Notes under the pieces: generated by a model
What the model saw: the letters and a program-made list of their open reading frames with translations, nothing else
What the model was told of the DNA's origin: nothing
Databases searched by the model: none
NCBI GenBank assembly: GCA_964006375.1
Contig: OZ023267.1
Coordinates: 33,472,266-33,536,265, forward strand
DNA length: 64,000 nt
Origin: Tillus elongatus
Taxonomy: Eukaryota; Arthropoda; Insecta; Coleoptera; Cleridae
Direction of reading: 5' to 3'
In this document: positions 50,691 to 62,640 of the stretch, in pieces
Position numbering within the stretch: the first letter of the stretch is position 1
Layout: each line of letters opens with the position of its first letter
Made by a program: the position numbers and the translations under genes

Positions 50691-51884
50691 TCAGTTCAAA
50701 AGAAACTCACTCGCTCCTACAACTTAATTTACCATTTGTCAACACAATGGAAGCTAGTTCTGTTATCAATATTCCAAATCCAATACAAATTTACGGGAAT
50801 TATTAAACCAAAACCAAAAATTGGAGCCAAAATCCCAAAGTTAATTTAAAATGGACAATGAAAGGTTAGTGAATCCATGTGGCAAGACCTCCCTGACAAT
50901 TATTTTCAGCACTTACACAATGATTATATTTAAGCATTTGTCCTAGTTATATTTCAGCATTATAACGAAACTTATTTCGGCATTAGCCTGCAATTTAGCT
51001 TTAGCCCACGACCTCATTCATTTGAATGAGGCCTAGATACAAATTTATCAACTTTATTTGAAACACTAATGCAAAGGTAATGACGTTTGTCCCTTTAAAC
51101 AGACAGGATTGGAATCGCAGTGCCCAGCGAGAGAACGATCTATTCAACGCTCGTCAGAAGAATCTGCCCTCGACAGTGTTGTCACATCTATTTAAAAGCT
51201 ACTCCCCGCTGTGTCCTCGTCAAGTGTCTTGCATCTTATTGGCTAAAACAGCTTTGTCTTGATAATCACGCATCAGTGGAAAAATCCCAGGCCATTGAAA
51301 GTTATAACGTCTTTACTGTTTTCTAGGATTCTCTAATAAAACGTCGAAATTATATTTTCAAGTAAGCATAAAAAACTGGCTCTGTTGGCGATCAAAGTGC
51401 GTTTCATATTTCGATTTGTATTAAAATTCGATGCAAAGAAATTTATTTCCTGGCTCGTTGTTTTACCAAGAATTAAAATATTTTTATTTCAAACAATGGT
51501 TCTACGTTTTCGATATGTTCTCAGTTAAATCATCTTTACGTCGCTTAATAATATTCGTCTAGACGGTCTTTTACCAAGTAGAAAATTTTCATAATTTTAT
51601 TTGCCCATTTCAAATCAAAGAAACATAGTAGCCATTTGAATATTCATGCGGTCTGCCAAATCGTTAGTGCAAGTCAACGAAAAGAGAACAAAGGTAGCCT
51701 ATCAAAATTCGATTGATTGGCGAGGTAGCTCGGGGCGACATGCCTTATCTCCAAGTTTTCAGTATTTTGACAATATCGCCTGGACATCTTACAACCATTT
51801 AACAGCAATAGAAAGACACTACAATAAATGCTGAAGTATTTTGACAATCTGATGAGAATTGCTGGAATGTTCGACTTAATTTTT
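50691..51884. other. No recognised feature
   Basis: Several frames of 60-70 codons exist (for example near 51080 and 51646) but none shows a family motif, and they overlap one another. No repeat-family matches were seen. Confidence 0.4.
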
Positions 51885-51885
51885 C

Positions 51886-52235
51886 CAACAGTTGTCAGGT
51901 GAAAGAATTGTCAAAAATGTCGAGGATTTCGGATACAAGCGTTCGCCAATCCTCCACGAGCATTTGGGCGTGAATAAAGTTAGTGAAAGGGGTCACCAAA
52001 CATATTTCAGCAGTTCTGCGCCAGTGTCGTTTTGAATGTGCTCGATTCTTTTTGGACCTCTGTAGAGAAAACCTTGTCGACGGGTTAAAGACAATTGTTA
52101 CAGTGATCAAACTATTGTACTCTACTATGATCCTTTGTGCAAAAGAGAGTCGATGGAATGGAGGTGTAAAGGAAAAGCATCACCAAAAAATTTCAAGGTC
52201 CGTCAGGAAGGAATATCTAAATTGTAGTTTAGCTG
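51886..52235 (+). pseudogene. Mariner transposase, N-terminal to first catalytic block
   Basis: In shifting frames: ELSKMSRISDTSVRQ, then LHEHLGVNKVSERG, then ARFFLDLCRENLVDGLKTIV and YYDPLCKRESMEWRCKGKAS, PKNFKVRQEG. This is the mariner order 'S..SV..ILHE.LG..KVSARW', 'FL..IVTGDE(S/T)W..YYDP..K..S.EW'. The catalytic 'GDE' itself is damaged (TVIK). The sequence ends before the second aspartate. Confidence 0.8.
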
Positions 52236-52984
52236 GAAGATCAATTAGTAACAAAATTTGTATTTGTGTGGAGTGACAGTGGCAAAAACCTTGGTCATAA
52301 AGTATCCCCAGAATCGATTACCTACTTACATTAGCAGTTGCACCTATTCTTATTAAACTAATTTCTGCATTATCTGCTACACCAATTTAAACCTCTATTC
52401 TTCGTTCTGGAGCCATCTTTTTTGGAACGGCTTAAAATATCTTGTTTTGGACGAAACTCACCAGTCTCACTTTTGACCTAATCTGTCATAAAGATTTTAA
52501 AATGATTTCTGATCCAGTTGTCTTCTGTTTGAATATTTTGGAGCATACATTCTGCACGCGCTACGCTCATTAAAATTTACTTGTACATAAAAGCAAACCA
52601 TATCTCGCATCTCTTCATTAAGGAAAAACAATTATCTAGCGATAAACCTTAGATGCTCTTGTCCAAAAGCATATTAAACTAACAACTAATGACACCAAGA
52701 TGCGATTTTGACAAGAACAGAGTCATACATTTGTGTGCAACAGGCGCCTACTTTGCGGTGAATGAACTATCATGTTAGAACATGAACAGCAATAATAATT
52801 ATGTGCTAGCCAATTACCTTTTTTCTTGAAAATTTCTCTTCAACCCAAGTGTTATTACCGAGATGTATTATTTCCAGCAACAAACAACTTATATACGTTG
52901 CAAAAAAAATACAACACTACAAATAATTGGATCATAAAATCATTTTTTAAAATGTAACAGATGGATTGGTCTGAGGTTTTTTGT
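52236..52984. other. No recognised feature
   Basis: AT-rich sequence; no gene or repeat recognised. Confidence 0.4.
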
Positions 52985-54115
52985 GACGGGTAATCTATCA
53001 TGCAATCTCCTGCAATCTCCCTTCACTTTATTTCGGTACCATGATCTGTCGCACCATCCTCCTTACTTCCTACCAGTTCCGCTTTGAGCTGAGTATCACT
53101 CCTATTAGGCTACTATTGGTGAGAAATTCCCCGAGGTTTGTCTGGCACGTTGACCTTGTTTTACTCCACCTCCGGCAACAGAAAACTGTGTGTTCCGCGT
53201 GCTAATATTCTAAGCAGTTTGGGCATCTTAGGTCTCCTGTCAACTTGAACCTTTGCAGATACGCCTTGAAGTAGCCGTGGCTTGCCAGCACCTGGGTCAG
53301 GTAGTAGTCAGTTTCGCCATGTCCTCGGCTTTTCCACGTTGCAATATTGGGGATCAGAATGGCTGTCCATCGGCCTTTAGCCGACGTCTCCCATCGGTCT
53401 GGCCATCTCGTAAGTATTGTTTTTCTTCATTGATTATTGTTGCCTTTACTTGGTGAAACTGGTCCATACTACATACAGACTTGGAGACTGCTTCTCTGGC
53501 TTCACTGTGACGGCAAGTCTGTATGTAGTTATTTTCCTTGCTTTTTCCTTGTTTTTCTCCCTGCATTCGTGTATTAGAAGATCAATAGGCCACTTGCAGT
53601 GCAGTCGTGGACGTTGTCGTATATGCGCGTGCTACCCTCAGCAGCATATTTCTCTGTGTTTTCTCCAGCAGATTGACGTTTTTCTGGGTCTTAACCACTG
53701 TATGCCAGCTCCGCTCCATATAAGAAAATTGAGTGCATGACACTGCACAGTGCTGCTCTTGTTTGACTTCCAGGTCCTCCGGGAGTAGTTTTACAAGCGC
53801 AGGTGTTCAACGTTCTGCCTTGTTAATTACAAATTTTACGTGTTCCCAAAGGTGAGGCGCTGATCCTATACAGCTTCCAAATAACCTATCAACCCGTTCA
53901 GGACTACCCGGGCCCCTCGCAGTTGAAATGTTAGGTTTCGACACCTTCTGCTGCCTTTGAAAATGGCAGCTTCAGTCTTGGCTGGGGCTAGCTCGAGATA
54001 GTATCCCCTGATCTACACACTCATTCTGCGGAGAGCTTCGTTGACATGTCGACTTCTGGATCAACTGCTCTTATGAGCACTGCGAGGTCATCTGTATAAG
54101 TTACTTGCTACCTGA
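52985..54115 (-). pseudogene. R1-like LINE fragment (RT end to C-terminus)
   Basis: Minus-strand pieces in order are YTDDLAVLIRAVDPEV (54045-54100; the YADD position, with T for A), an 'LELAPAKTEAAIF'-type stretch, RKICN/VINKAERTL-type text near 53830, then W...TDGRRRLKADG, TWKSRGHGETDYYLTQVLAS, HGYFKAYLQRFKLTGDL, the knuckle CPNCLEY...HAEHTVFCC, and NSSLIGVILSSKRNW. R1-clade elements end in this way. A short repeat (about 53418-53535, holding a ~60-bp hairpin also seen at 10680) is inserted. Frameshifts and stops are numerous. Confidence 0.8.
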
Positions 54116-54119
54116 TCCT

Positions 54120-55712
54120 ACAAGACTGGATGGTCGAACAATATGTGGTGATCCTAAATATATGCAATACTCTCAGATTTAAAAGAGGTAACTCACAGTC
54201 ATTCATTGACATCACATGTTCCACCCCAAGATTGGCGAAAAAAGTTGAAAACTGGAAAGTCAAAGAGAGCGAGACACTAAGTAACCACGCACACATAACA
54301 TCTGATGTCCATGAGCGGAAACAAACGCACTGAGGGTACTAGGCAGAAAAGTCTGCTAGATATAGCCAGGCTCCGAAAGTTATTTGTAAGGTGCTTTGAG
54401 CATACGGAACAGACAGACCGCTTGGCAGGCTTGACGATCAAATTTAAAGCAGGAGAACCAAGCAGAAGTGCCATACTGGTGGAGCACAGAAATAGGACAA
54501 AAAGATAAGCGAATATATGAGAGCCAGAAGACAACTAACTCATTGTAGAGGGAGGCTAGCTAGTCCAGCTGGCAGTTACGGAAGCAGTTGAGTTGCACAA
54601 AACGAAAACGAGCTAAAACGGATGATAACAGATTCCAAGTGAATTTCGAATGAACAAAACGTTAAGAGGAGTGGACAGATGGATGACGGCGAAATAACTA
54701 CAGCTGGCACCTACAAAGGCAGAAGCGGTCATCATAAAGGGTCCAAAAATCAGGGGCGATTTTTCGTTCCGCTCAAAGGACACCATTATAAAACCAGCGA
54801 GTACGCTGGTGTATCTAGAAATAACACAATCGGCGAGTCACTCAATGTACGAATAGCAAAATTAAAGGCTAAAAAAATAACAGCAGCACTAAGTAAGATA
54901 ATGTCCAACGTATGAGACCCAATCTCAACACAACGGCTGCTGCTCAGCGGAGTAGTGCACTCAATTATACTGTACGGGGCGCTGGTATGGCATCAAACAA
55001 TAGAAATACAAAAATATAAAATGAAAATGGAGAGCATGCAGCTCGTTACTAAGGATAGCGTGCGAGTTCTGTTACCTCTCTACGTCGGCAATTCAGGTTT
55101 TGACGGGCGTCGTACCCATAGACGTGTTAGTGGAATAAAGATGTTTCCAACATGAGGCGAGGGGAGTGAGACTGGAAGAAGCTAAGCTGGCTGCCAGATG
55201 CCGAACCATAGAGAAATGGCAGCAAAGATGGTCCCAAAACATCACGAAGGGACAATGGACAAAAAGATTGATTCCAAATCTGACAGACTGGATGGAATGC
55301 GACCACAAAGAAATAAATTTCTGGCTCACACAAATACTTACAAGACACGGATACTTCAGCTCCCACGCCGAACGCATGAGAAAGTTTGATGGGAACGAGG
55401 CAGACGTATCTACTGTGGGGAAGAGGACATGGTAGAACACTGAATTTTTGTTTGGCCATAGTTCAATGAGATGATAAGTACCACCCTCAACTCTGCAGGG
55501 ATACATAATATCGACGACCTGGTACCAATAATGTTAAAAGACAAGAGCTCATGGAAAAAGGTCACGGAATTTGCCCGACAAGCTATGGCCATAAAAGAGA
55601 CACAAGTACTGGCGAAGCGAAGAAAACAAGCAACCAGATTGCCCGAACCCCTAATCGCTTAAATCGGACGGGGGAAGTAGGTAAAAAGTGGAAGAAGAAG
55701 AAGAAGAAGAAA
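54120..55712 (+). pseudogene. R1-like LINE, endonuclease end plus C-terminus, RT core deleted
   Basis: Plus strand: RGNSQSFIDITCSTPRLAKK (endonuclease C-terminal block), SNHAHITSDVHERKQT, then degenerate text. From about 54830 it is post-RT: ITAALSKIMSNV, LLLSGVVHSIILYGALVWHQ, then AIQVLTGVVPIDVLVE, EEAKLAARCRTIEKWQQRW, KRLIPNLTDWMECDHKEINF, WLTQILTRHGYFSSHAERMR and a damaged knuckle. It ends LPEPLIA (55662). A (GAA)n-type tail lies at 55690-55712. The RT catalytic region is missing. Orientation is opposite to the R1-like fragment just upstream; the two meet head to head near 54115-54120. Confidence 0.8.
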
Positions 55713-55801
55713 AGACAGCTCTACACTTGTGAAGATATTTCGCAAAGATAGTACCAATGTATAATAGAGCGATTCAGGGGAGCCACTAGCTTGCTCATCA
55801 G

Positions 55802-57430
55802 ATAATAATAATAATAATAAAGTTTATTCAATTCAATTCCATTCAATTTAGTATCATGATGACAATAATAAACCTATAATATTATAGTCGCGAAAGGTAA
55901 TATTGTGTGCGACTTTACAATAGTAATAAAGAACATCAACACAATTAGCACTTTGCATCTTTCCAATATTAGTGACCTATAAGGAGGATATACAGTCCTA
56001 AATTAATTTACAATACTTCTCACTCTCTCACATACACACCCATGCACGAACTCATATACTCTTTACTTTTATACACACTATCTCTCTTATTCACCCCATA
56101 CATACAACCATCTCACACTTACAATAATTCTCTCTCTCTTTTTCTCTCTCTCTCATATACGCGCACAGCAACACACACACACGTGCACGTAAAAACCTGA
56201 TTTCTGATTTCATTATATGTTTCTACATTAACAAACGAATGAATCTCATGTCTAGGAGTCTCCATAATATATTCCCTCACTTCTCTCTTGAACCGTCTCA
56301 AAGTGTTAACAGTACGTATTCTTTCTGGAAGTTTATTGAACATTCGAGGTTTTTGATAGATATACGACCTCTGACTTACTGCCTTCTGGATACGAGGGAC
56401 AGGTAGTATCCAATGTGTATTTCTCATGTTGTAGGCTTACCTGGAATACCTTTTTTCTTCGGAGAACTGTCTTGTCACACATCTAAAGAAGAACATTTGT
56501 CTAGCATCCATTATGTTCGATTTCGCGTAAATTGCATCACTTGGGTATGTATATGGCTTATGCCCAATTATCTTGAGTATATGCTTCTGTGCCACATTTA
56601 GACTACTCAAATGATCATCTCGTACACCTCCCCAACCTATAATACCGTATGTGATATGTGGTTCTACTAACGCCCGGTAAACTTGTCTCAGTGTGTTAAA
56701 ATCTAATATCCTTGATAGATGTCGAAATGTACTGTACTGCGAACGAATCTTCTTGGTAATAAAATTCATCTGGTCGTGCCACCTCATATTGTTATCAATG
56801 CGAACACCCAGATATTCAACTGTTTCCGCTCTCAACACTTTTAAGGATGTACTCCTGTCATTTGTCGCTATCTCTGCGAACTGTGGCAGCCCCGTCACGT
56901 AGGAGGAAGATGGAACGAAAACTATCTTATCGGCATTAACTTTTAATGTTCTGCTGTCCAAAAATATTTTCATCTTTTCCAGATCCTCGGCTATCTTTTC
57001 CTTGACCTCCCCCCAAGTCTCGCCCCTACAAACTAAAACGATATCATCGGCATATCCATGGACCTTTCCCCGAAAATCAAGTGCATACAGGTTAAACAGT
57101 AGTGGTCCCAGTATGGTGCCCTGTGGGATACCATGTGCTGTATATTCAAACTCACTTTTAACAGCATCCATCTCTACGCATTGTTTCCTCTCATTCAAGT
57201 AACTCCAGAGCAACTCCAACGGCAATCCCCGAATGCCCATGCCCTCTAAGACATCAACCAATATATTTCTTGAGGCCGTGTCGAAAGCCCTAGACAGATC
57301 CAGGAATACTGCTATCGAAGGTTTACTTTTATCCAATGATGCATAAATTTCGCCTGTCACTGCCTCTATTGCATCTTGTGTAGAACGTTTATTCCGGAAA
57401 CCAAATTGTGCGCCAACTATCCGCCCCACA
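55802..57430 (-). pseudogene. LINE with RT domain and (ATT)n tail
   Basis: The minus strand opens near 57429 with GRIVGAQFGFRNKRSTQDAI and then AVFLDLSRAFDTASRNILVD (first RT Asp), HGIPQGTILGPLLFNLYALD, GYADDIVLVCRG (YADD), TLKVNADKIVFVP, EYLGVRIDNNMRWHDQMNF and VYRALVEPHITYGIIGWGG. The 330-codon frame stops at 56437. After a frameshift the C-terminal part follows (NTHWILPVPR, YQKPRMFNKLPERIR, RFKREVREYI; 56427-56190). The 3' end is an (ATT)n tract (plus-strand ATAATAATA at 55803-55820) preceded by AATAAACTTT. It is 5'-truncated inside the RT. All RT aspartates are intact in the surviving part. Probably CR1/L2- or RTE-like; the clade is not resolved. Confidence 0.85.
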
Positions 57431-57740
57431 ATAAATAAAACTTGCTTTGAGGTACGTTATTCTATTGTTGAAGGAGCATTTGGGTCTAAGTGCTTGCTCA
57501 ATTGTAGTGGGAATTCCACGGGTAAGTCTTTCTTGGTTGAAGAAAAAAAAAACATTCATGCAGATCATTTTAGTAAAATGATGTTTGATGTAGTACATCA
57601 ATATGGTTTTTTTTTAGAATGTTGCTTTTTTGACAGTATCAACAAACGTCTTTTGGTAATAACAACAAACGTCTTTAACCCAATTTAAGGACTGCATTAT
57701 TTTGTTAGCCATTGCTATTCCAAAATATACAATCCACGTT
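57431..57740. other. No recognised feature
   Basis: AT-rich spacer between the LINE and the next family B unit. Confidence 0.4.
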
Positions 57741-57744
57741 TATT

Positions 57745-57901
57745 AGTGAATTTTCGTACAAAAAATGCACTAATGGGAAGATCCCGACTTGTGAATTTTG
57801 AAAACATTTCTTCAAATGAGGTGCCCATATCCGGGATCAGTTTCAATATTTATATGTTATTTGTTAGCTTTTTGTATTTCACATTGTCAAATTTTAATAG
57901 C

Positions 57902-57970
<69 letters not shown>

Positions 57971-58245
57971 TGTATATATCATACCGATAACTCATAAAAT
58001 AATGGACCCCCTTTTAATGAAATTTAGCAGGTACCTTCCTATTATAAGTATATTGGATAGGGTCCATATCCAGGAAAATGGGATCTTCCGGGAAAATTTA
58101 AGTTTTCTTTCGGATATACCAGAGCTATGGTAACCAAATATAGTACGTAGGTTAACGTTATTAAAATAAAACTCTGCACCAAAATTTAGATCTCTATATT
58201 ACAACAACAAAAACTTAAACTTAAGCATTTAACACTAAGTGAGTG
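57745..58245 (+). repeat. Family B unit
   Basis: Palindrome H (TTAGTGAATTTTCGT / AAAAATGCACTAAT), left module ('GGAAGATCCCGACTTGTGAA', 'GCCCATATCCGGGATCAG'), (TA)n 57905-57967, then 'ACCGATAACTCATAAAATAA' and the right module to about 58240. Confidence 0.75.
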
Positions 58246-58249
58246 GTGA

Positions 58250-58565
58250 GTGTGCCGCGACCTAGTTGCGGAACCAAGTATTGTCACGCCAGCTCCAAAT
58301 AACACAAAGTGTTAAAAAATAGAGACTGTATAGAACCAACTAACAATTTTAGTAAATTGTGAGCCTGGTCCATTTCTACCCTAATGTAGGGACAAAGTAT
58401 GTAATGCGAGATGCACGTTTACCACTCAGTGTTTTAAGGCTGGCTACCATAGCCGTATTACTTTATAGGTGTGTTTTCGCAGCAGTATACCGTACTGACG
58501 AGCTCTAACTAGAGCGAAACCGGTCTACGGTTCTAATTGTTGTGAGAATGCATCTAGCCTTACGT
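58250..58565 (+). repeat. Interspersed repeat family E copy
   Basis: 'GCCGCGACCTAGTTGCGGAAC', 'TTGTCACGCCAGCTCCAAAT', 'AGAGACTGTATAGAACCAAC', 'TGTAGGGACAAAGTATGTAA' and at the end 'GACGAGCTCTAACTAGAGCG' plus AAACCGGTCTACGG. It is the longest copy of the family here. An inverted TIR37 remnant follows at 58612-58650. Confidence 0.6.
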
Positions 58566-58654
58566 AAGCATTTAATTTTAAAAGAAATGTTTGGTGCCAG
58601 ATCATTTCTACAAAAATTCGCTACCATAAGGCACTAGCTCCAGACATGTTGGTT

Positions 58655-59260
58655 ATGTTTAGAGCCTGCATCATTAAATATTTTTGCACTACGGACTTTT
58701 TTTTTTGATTCTTGTAATCTTCTTTACGGAACTAACAATATAAGAAGTTATTCATTGTTGTGCCTTCCGTTGACCATTAGCAAGCACTTACAAAGTAATA
58801 ATCAGCTTTGAAAATGTCAAAACCTGTTTAATTAACCAATTAAGCCTCTAAAAGATATTACATATATACTAGGATTCAAAGCAAAAAATTATAATTTGTA
58901 CCAATATAACAAAGCTGTATATTTTTGATTTATTACATGTGTGTGTGATAAAAATGATTAATTATTTAATAAAGTTATGTAATCCATACAATACTAAAAT
59001 AGGTATGAAATATTTTAATTATCTATCCTCATAAAATAGCCTTAATAATATTTTAGTTAAAAGTCATTATCATTACGTAATGTGCCTATATCTAGTTGCG
59101 TATAGAATACAATGTTGGAATCTGAAATATTTCGTTCTCTATTTTACGATTAAATAACATTAGGAAAACAAAACAAAAAAGATAGCTTTAGGTAAATGTA
59201 ACATATGTAATTTCACTAAAAAATTTTAACTTTTAATATAAATATAAGTAAAAAAGTAAT
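58655..59260. other. No recognised feature
   Basis: AT-rich spacer. Confidence 0.4.
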
Positions 59261-59261
59261 A

Positions 59262-59400
59262 TATACAGTGTGTCCAAGAGATGGAGGGCCACCAAAACGG
59301 TAGCAGATACAAACTTGGTTAAATGGCAGAAAAGTTGCGCACTGAAAATAACAAATTGGCTGGTAGACATCTTTGAAAATGTTTAAATTTTAAAAATACA
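59262..59400 (+). repeat. Dispersed repeat F, copy 1
   Basis: 'GGAGGGCCACCAAAACGGTAGC', 'GATACAAACTTGGTTAAATGG' and 'AACAAATTGGCTGGTAGA' recur at 60125-60250. The start TACAGTGTGTCCAAGAGATG resembles a Tc1/mariner-type terminus. Confidence 0.55.
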
Positions 59401-59464
59401 GCAAACAAAAATGTATAAGTAGCATAAAGAAATAGTTGTACAATTGAAGTTTACGGTTTATTCA

Positions 59465-60025
<561 letters not shown>

Positions 60026-60124
60026 TGTAAGGTTGTGTTGTAATTAATTTCAGTTACCGGTTCATATTAACATAAATGTATAATTTTAACTTTTTTTTTT
60101 AACTTTTCTTGCAGTAGAAAGTGT

Positions 60125-60250
60125 ATCGAAGATAAGGAGGGCCGCTATGGGGATCTCCAAAACGGTAGCAGATACAAACTTGGTTAAATGGGAGAAAAGT
60201 TGTGCACTCAAAACAACAAATTGACTGTTAGATATCTCCGAATTTTTTTT
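60125..60250 (+). repeat. Dispersed repeat F, copy 2
   Basis: See 59262-59400. The shared block is about 110 bp with few differences; the terminus-like TACAGTGTGTCC is replaced here. Confidence 0.55.
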
Positions 60251-60705
60251 CTTTATATTTTAAAACATTTGTATTTTTCGATTTTACATATTTATTTATT
60301 TTTTTGCCTAAATGGTGGATCTACACCAATACCGATGACACCTCTCCACAGCAACTTTACATTTTCTTTAACGTAGCATTGTCAATTTTTGAATCCGACA
60401 TTTCGTCTTTTCTGGACCATCATAAACTTTTTTTTAAATACGATCCTCATTTTCTGATGTCATATTCTCAAAGCCCTATTTATTCCAAATTCGGCGATGT
60501 GTCACACTTTATGGTTTAGTACCATTTTAGTCTTTTTTTCGATCTTAGTCAAGAAAATTCCTATTATGGACCTGTAAATAGCTTTTAAACATAAGTACTA
60601 AACAACTAGCCATATCAATTAATACTTTAAGTCATTAAGGCGTTTACTAATAATCCAATGGATGAATTGAGACAATAATTTAATGGAATCAACACAGAAC
60701 AAGTA
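60251..60705. other. No recognised feature
   Basis: AT-rich spacer between repeat F and the 99-bp tandem pair. Confidence 0.4.
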
Positions 60706-60710
60706 AACTT

Positions 60711-60909
60711 AAATTAAAAAGATAAAAGTACGCTTTGGAAAATAAATAAATATGACAATCGCCGCATTTGGATTGACAGTAACATTCATTTTTGACACAC
60801 TAGTTTCTTAAATTAAAAAGACAAAAGTATCCTTTGAAAAATAAATGGATGTGACAATAGCCGTATTTGGATTGACAGTAACATTAATTTTTGACACACT
60901 AGTTTCTTG
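60711..60909 (+). repeat. ~99-bp tandem pair
   Basis: Two units, each AAATTAAAAAGA(T/C)AAAAGTA to TTTTTGACACACTAGTTTCTT, with 'GGATTGACAGTAACATT' in the middle; about 90% alike by eye. Confidence 0.75.
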
Positions 60910-60948
60910 TTTAATTTTTTGTGTAATAATTAGTAGCTGTTTCTACTA

Positions 60949-61782
60949 AATATGTTTTCTAACGAAGAGAATTGTTGGGCATGTTTTATTTCATCCAACC
61001 GAAATTCTTCCGTTGCGGAGTGTATATATTTGCAGAAATATTCGGAAAGAAGACAGCCAAATAAAAGGACTTGTAGCAAATTCCTGACAAACCTTAAAGC
61101 ATATGGTTCTTCTAAAAAACATGTAGTTTCTCGACAAACGTTCAGCAATGAGGAATCGGTACATAATGTTTTGTTAGCAGTTACTGAAGATCCCGGTACA
61201 TCAGTCCGGCGGATTGAACGAAACCTTGCTATGTCAAAATTAACCGCACATTTTATTTTACGGAAAAAATTACATCCCTACAAGTACAGAATTTGTCAAG
61301 GACTCAGACGCGGTGATTTAGCACGACGTCGCTCATTCTGTGAGTGATGGAAAAGAAAATGCCAGGACAATTTTAATTTTCCATGTCAAAGCATGTGGTC
61401 TGATCAAAACATGATGACGAATAATGGTATTATCGATAGAAGAAATGTTCATTATTGGTCTGAAACCAATCAACGCTCAAATAAAACGTCAAGGCATCAA
61501 CACCGTTTTGCTTTCAATATGTGGGCTGGTATTTTCGGTAGAACGATTGCAGGACCGTTTCTTTACCACCATGCCTTAACATCAGAGCGCTACCTACATT
61601 TGCTACAAAAAGATTTAGAGGATGCTCTCGATAACATTCCTCTGGAGAGAGTTCGTAACTGTTGGATACAGCAGGATGGGGCACCTGCACGTAATTCCAG
61701 AGCCGTTCGGGAATATCTTTCAAGGATATTTCCAAATACTATTAATCACCACATATTCGGGAACACCCTGGCCATCGTGTTC
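60949..61782 (+). pseudogene. Mariner-type transposase, near full length, interrupted at the third catalytic block
   Basis: Starts MFSNEENCWACFISSNRNSS. The helix-turn-helix regions cover NKRTCSKFLTNLKAYGSSKK and PGTSVRRIERNLAMSKLTAH. Then LHPYKYRICQGLRRGDLARR, a stop, and the first catalytic block MWSDQNMMTNNG (Asp kept). Next FAFNMWAGIFGRTIAGPFLY, ALTSERYLHLLQKDLEDAL and the second block CWIQQDGAPARNSRAVREYL. After a frameshift comes TPWPSCSLDVL, the start of the third block. A SINE scrap cuts it at about 61783. It belongs to the same broad group as the M2 and DD41D copies but is clearly a different family. Confidence 0.85.
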
Positions 61783-61922
61783 ATTGGATGTGTTGTGTTT
61801 TGTTTCTTTAACGTCGGCCTATTTCCGCGACTATGGCCAATCACCGACGCCAGGGAGCAGTTTCACCTCACTCTCCTGGAAATTTTGCCAAACCCCTGTC
61901 TTTCTGTAAGGAGAGTAGGGAT
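61783..61922 (-). mobile_element. SINE tail fragment
   Basis: Matches 23925-24055 of the SINE: 'TTTCTTTAACGTCGGCCTAT', 'CGCGACTATGGCCAATCACC', 'CAGTTTCACCTCACTCTCCT' and 'AAGGAGAGTAGGGATC'. It ends there and passes directly into a DD34D mariner. It lies between two different mariners. Confidence 0.8.
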
Positions 61923-62640
61923 CTGTGTTTGCACTCAATCGACCACAAACGCAATCGTGTGACAACTTGGAAGGAGTGTTTGGCGTTGTTCAACCGCAAT
62001 AGGGACGAATTTTTGCGCCGACCAAGCAGCAGTGGGTTTCTCCGTGCGAATTGGCGCCAAAGAAGGCCAAGGTGGGTTTGTCAGCCAATAAAGTCATAGC
62101 GACCGTTTTTTGGGTTGCACGCAGTATAATCCACATTGATTGCCTTCGGAAGGGAAGAAAAATCAAAGGCGAATATTATACTAACTTATTAGACCGATTC
62201 AATGACGATTTAAGGAAAAAACGACCACATTTTTCCAAGAAAAAAGTTATTTTCCACCAAGAAATGCAAGGGTGCACACATGCGTAGTCTCCATGGCGAA
62301 ATTGCATAAATTGTGCTACGAATTGCTCCCTCATCTGGCCCATTCTCCGGATTGAGCCCCGGGTGACTATTTCTTGTTTTCGAACTTAAAGGAATGGCTC
62401 GGCGGCAAGAGATTTGACTCCAATGATGAAATCATCTCACAAACAAATACCTATTTTGAGGACCTCGACAAATCTTATTTTTTGGAAGGGATAAAAAAAT
62501 TGGAGAAACGTTGGACGAAGTGTATAGAGCTCAAAGGAGACTATGTTAAGAAATAAAATGTTTTTTGTCAAAAAACCTGTGTTTTATTCAAAAAGTCACG
62601 GATTATTGACCCGCCCTCGTATATACTCATCAAAATTTTA
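61923..62640 (+). pseudogene. Mariner (DD34D-type) transposase, internally deleted, with 3' terminus
   Basis: Frames: CVHSIDHKRNRVTTWKECLA, LFNRNRDEFLRR, then a jump past the DETW block to WAPKKAKVGLSANKVIATVF-type text. Then YYTNLLDRFNDDLRKKRPHF, KKVIFHQEMQGCTHA (second block, where D of HQDN is changed to E), PHLAHSPD-type text near 62330 (third block, damaged), FSNLKEWLGGKRFDSNDEI, YFEDLDKSYFLEGIKKLEKR and WTKCIELKGDYVKK. The terminus after the stop reads GTCACGGATTATTGACCCGC and ends CCTCGTA, a typical mariner inverted end. Confidence 0.85.

Noticed and set aside
51080..51834. Small genes from the 60-68 codon frames
   Set aside because: No family motif, no codon bias visible, and overlapping frames of similar length; such frames are expected by chance.
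54305..54534. Separate small gene in either strand (frames of 67-85 codons)
   Set aside because: The plus frame is the endonuclease end of the R1-like relic and the minus frame is its shadow with a chance hydrophobic start.
52985..55712. Twin-priming inversion of one R1-like element
   Set aside because: Both halves contain the C-terminal region and differ in sequence, so two elements are more likely.
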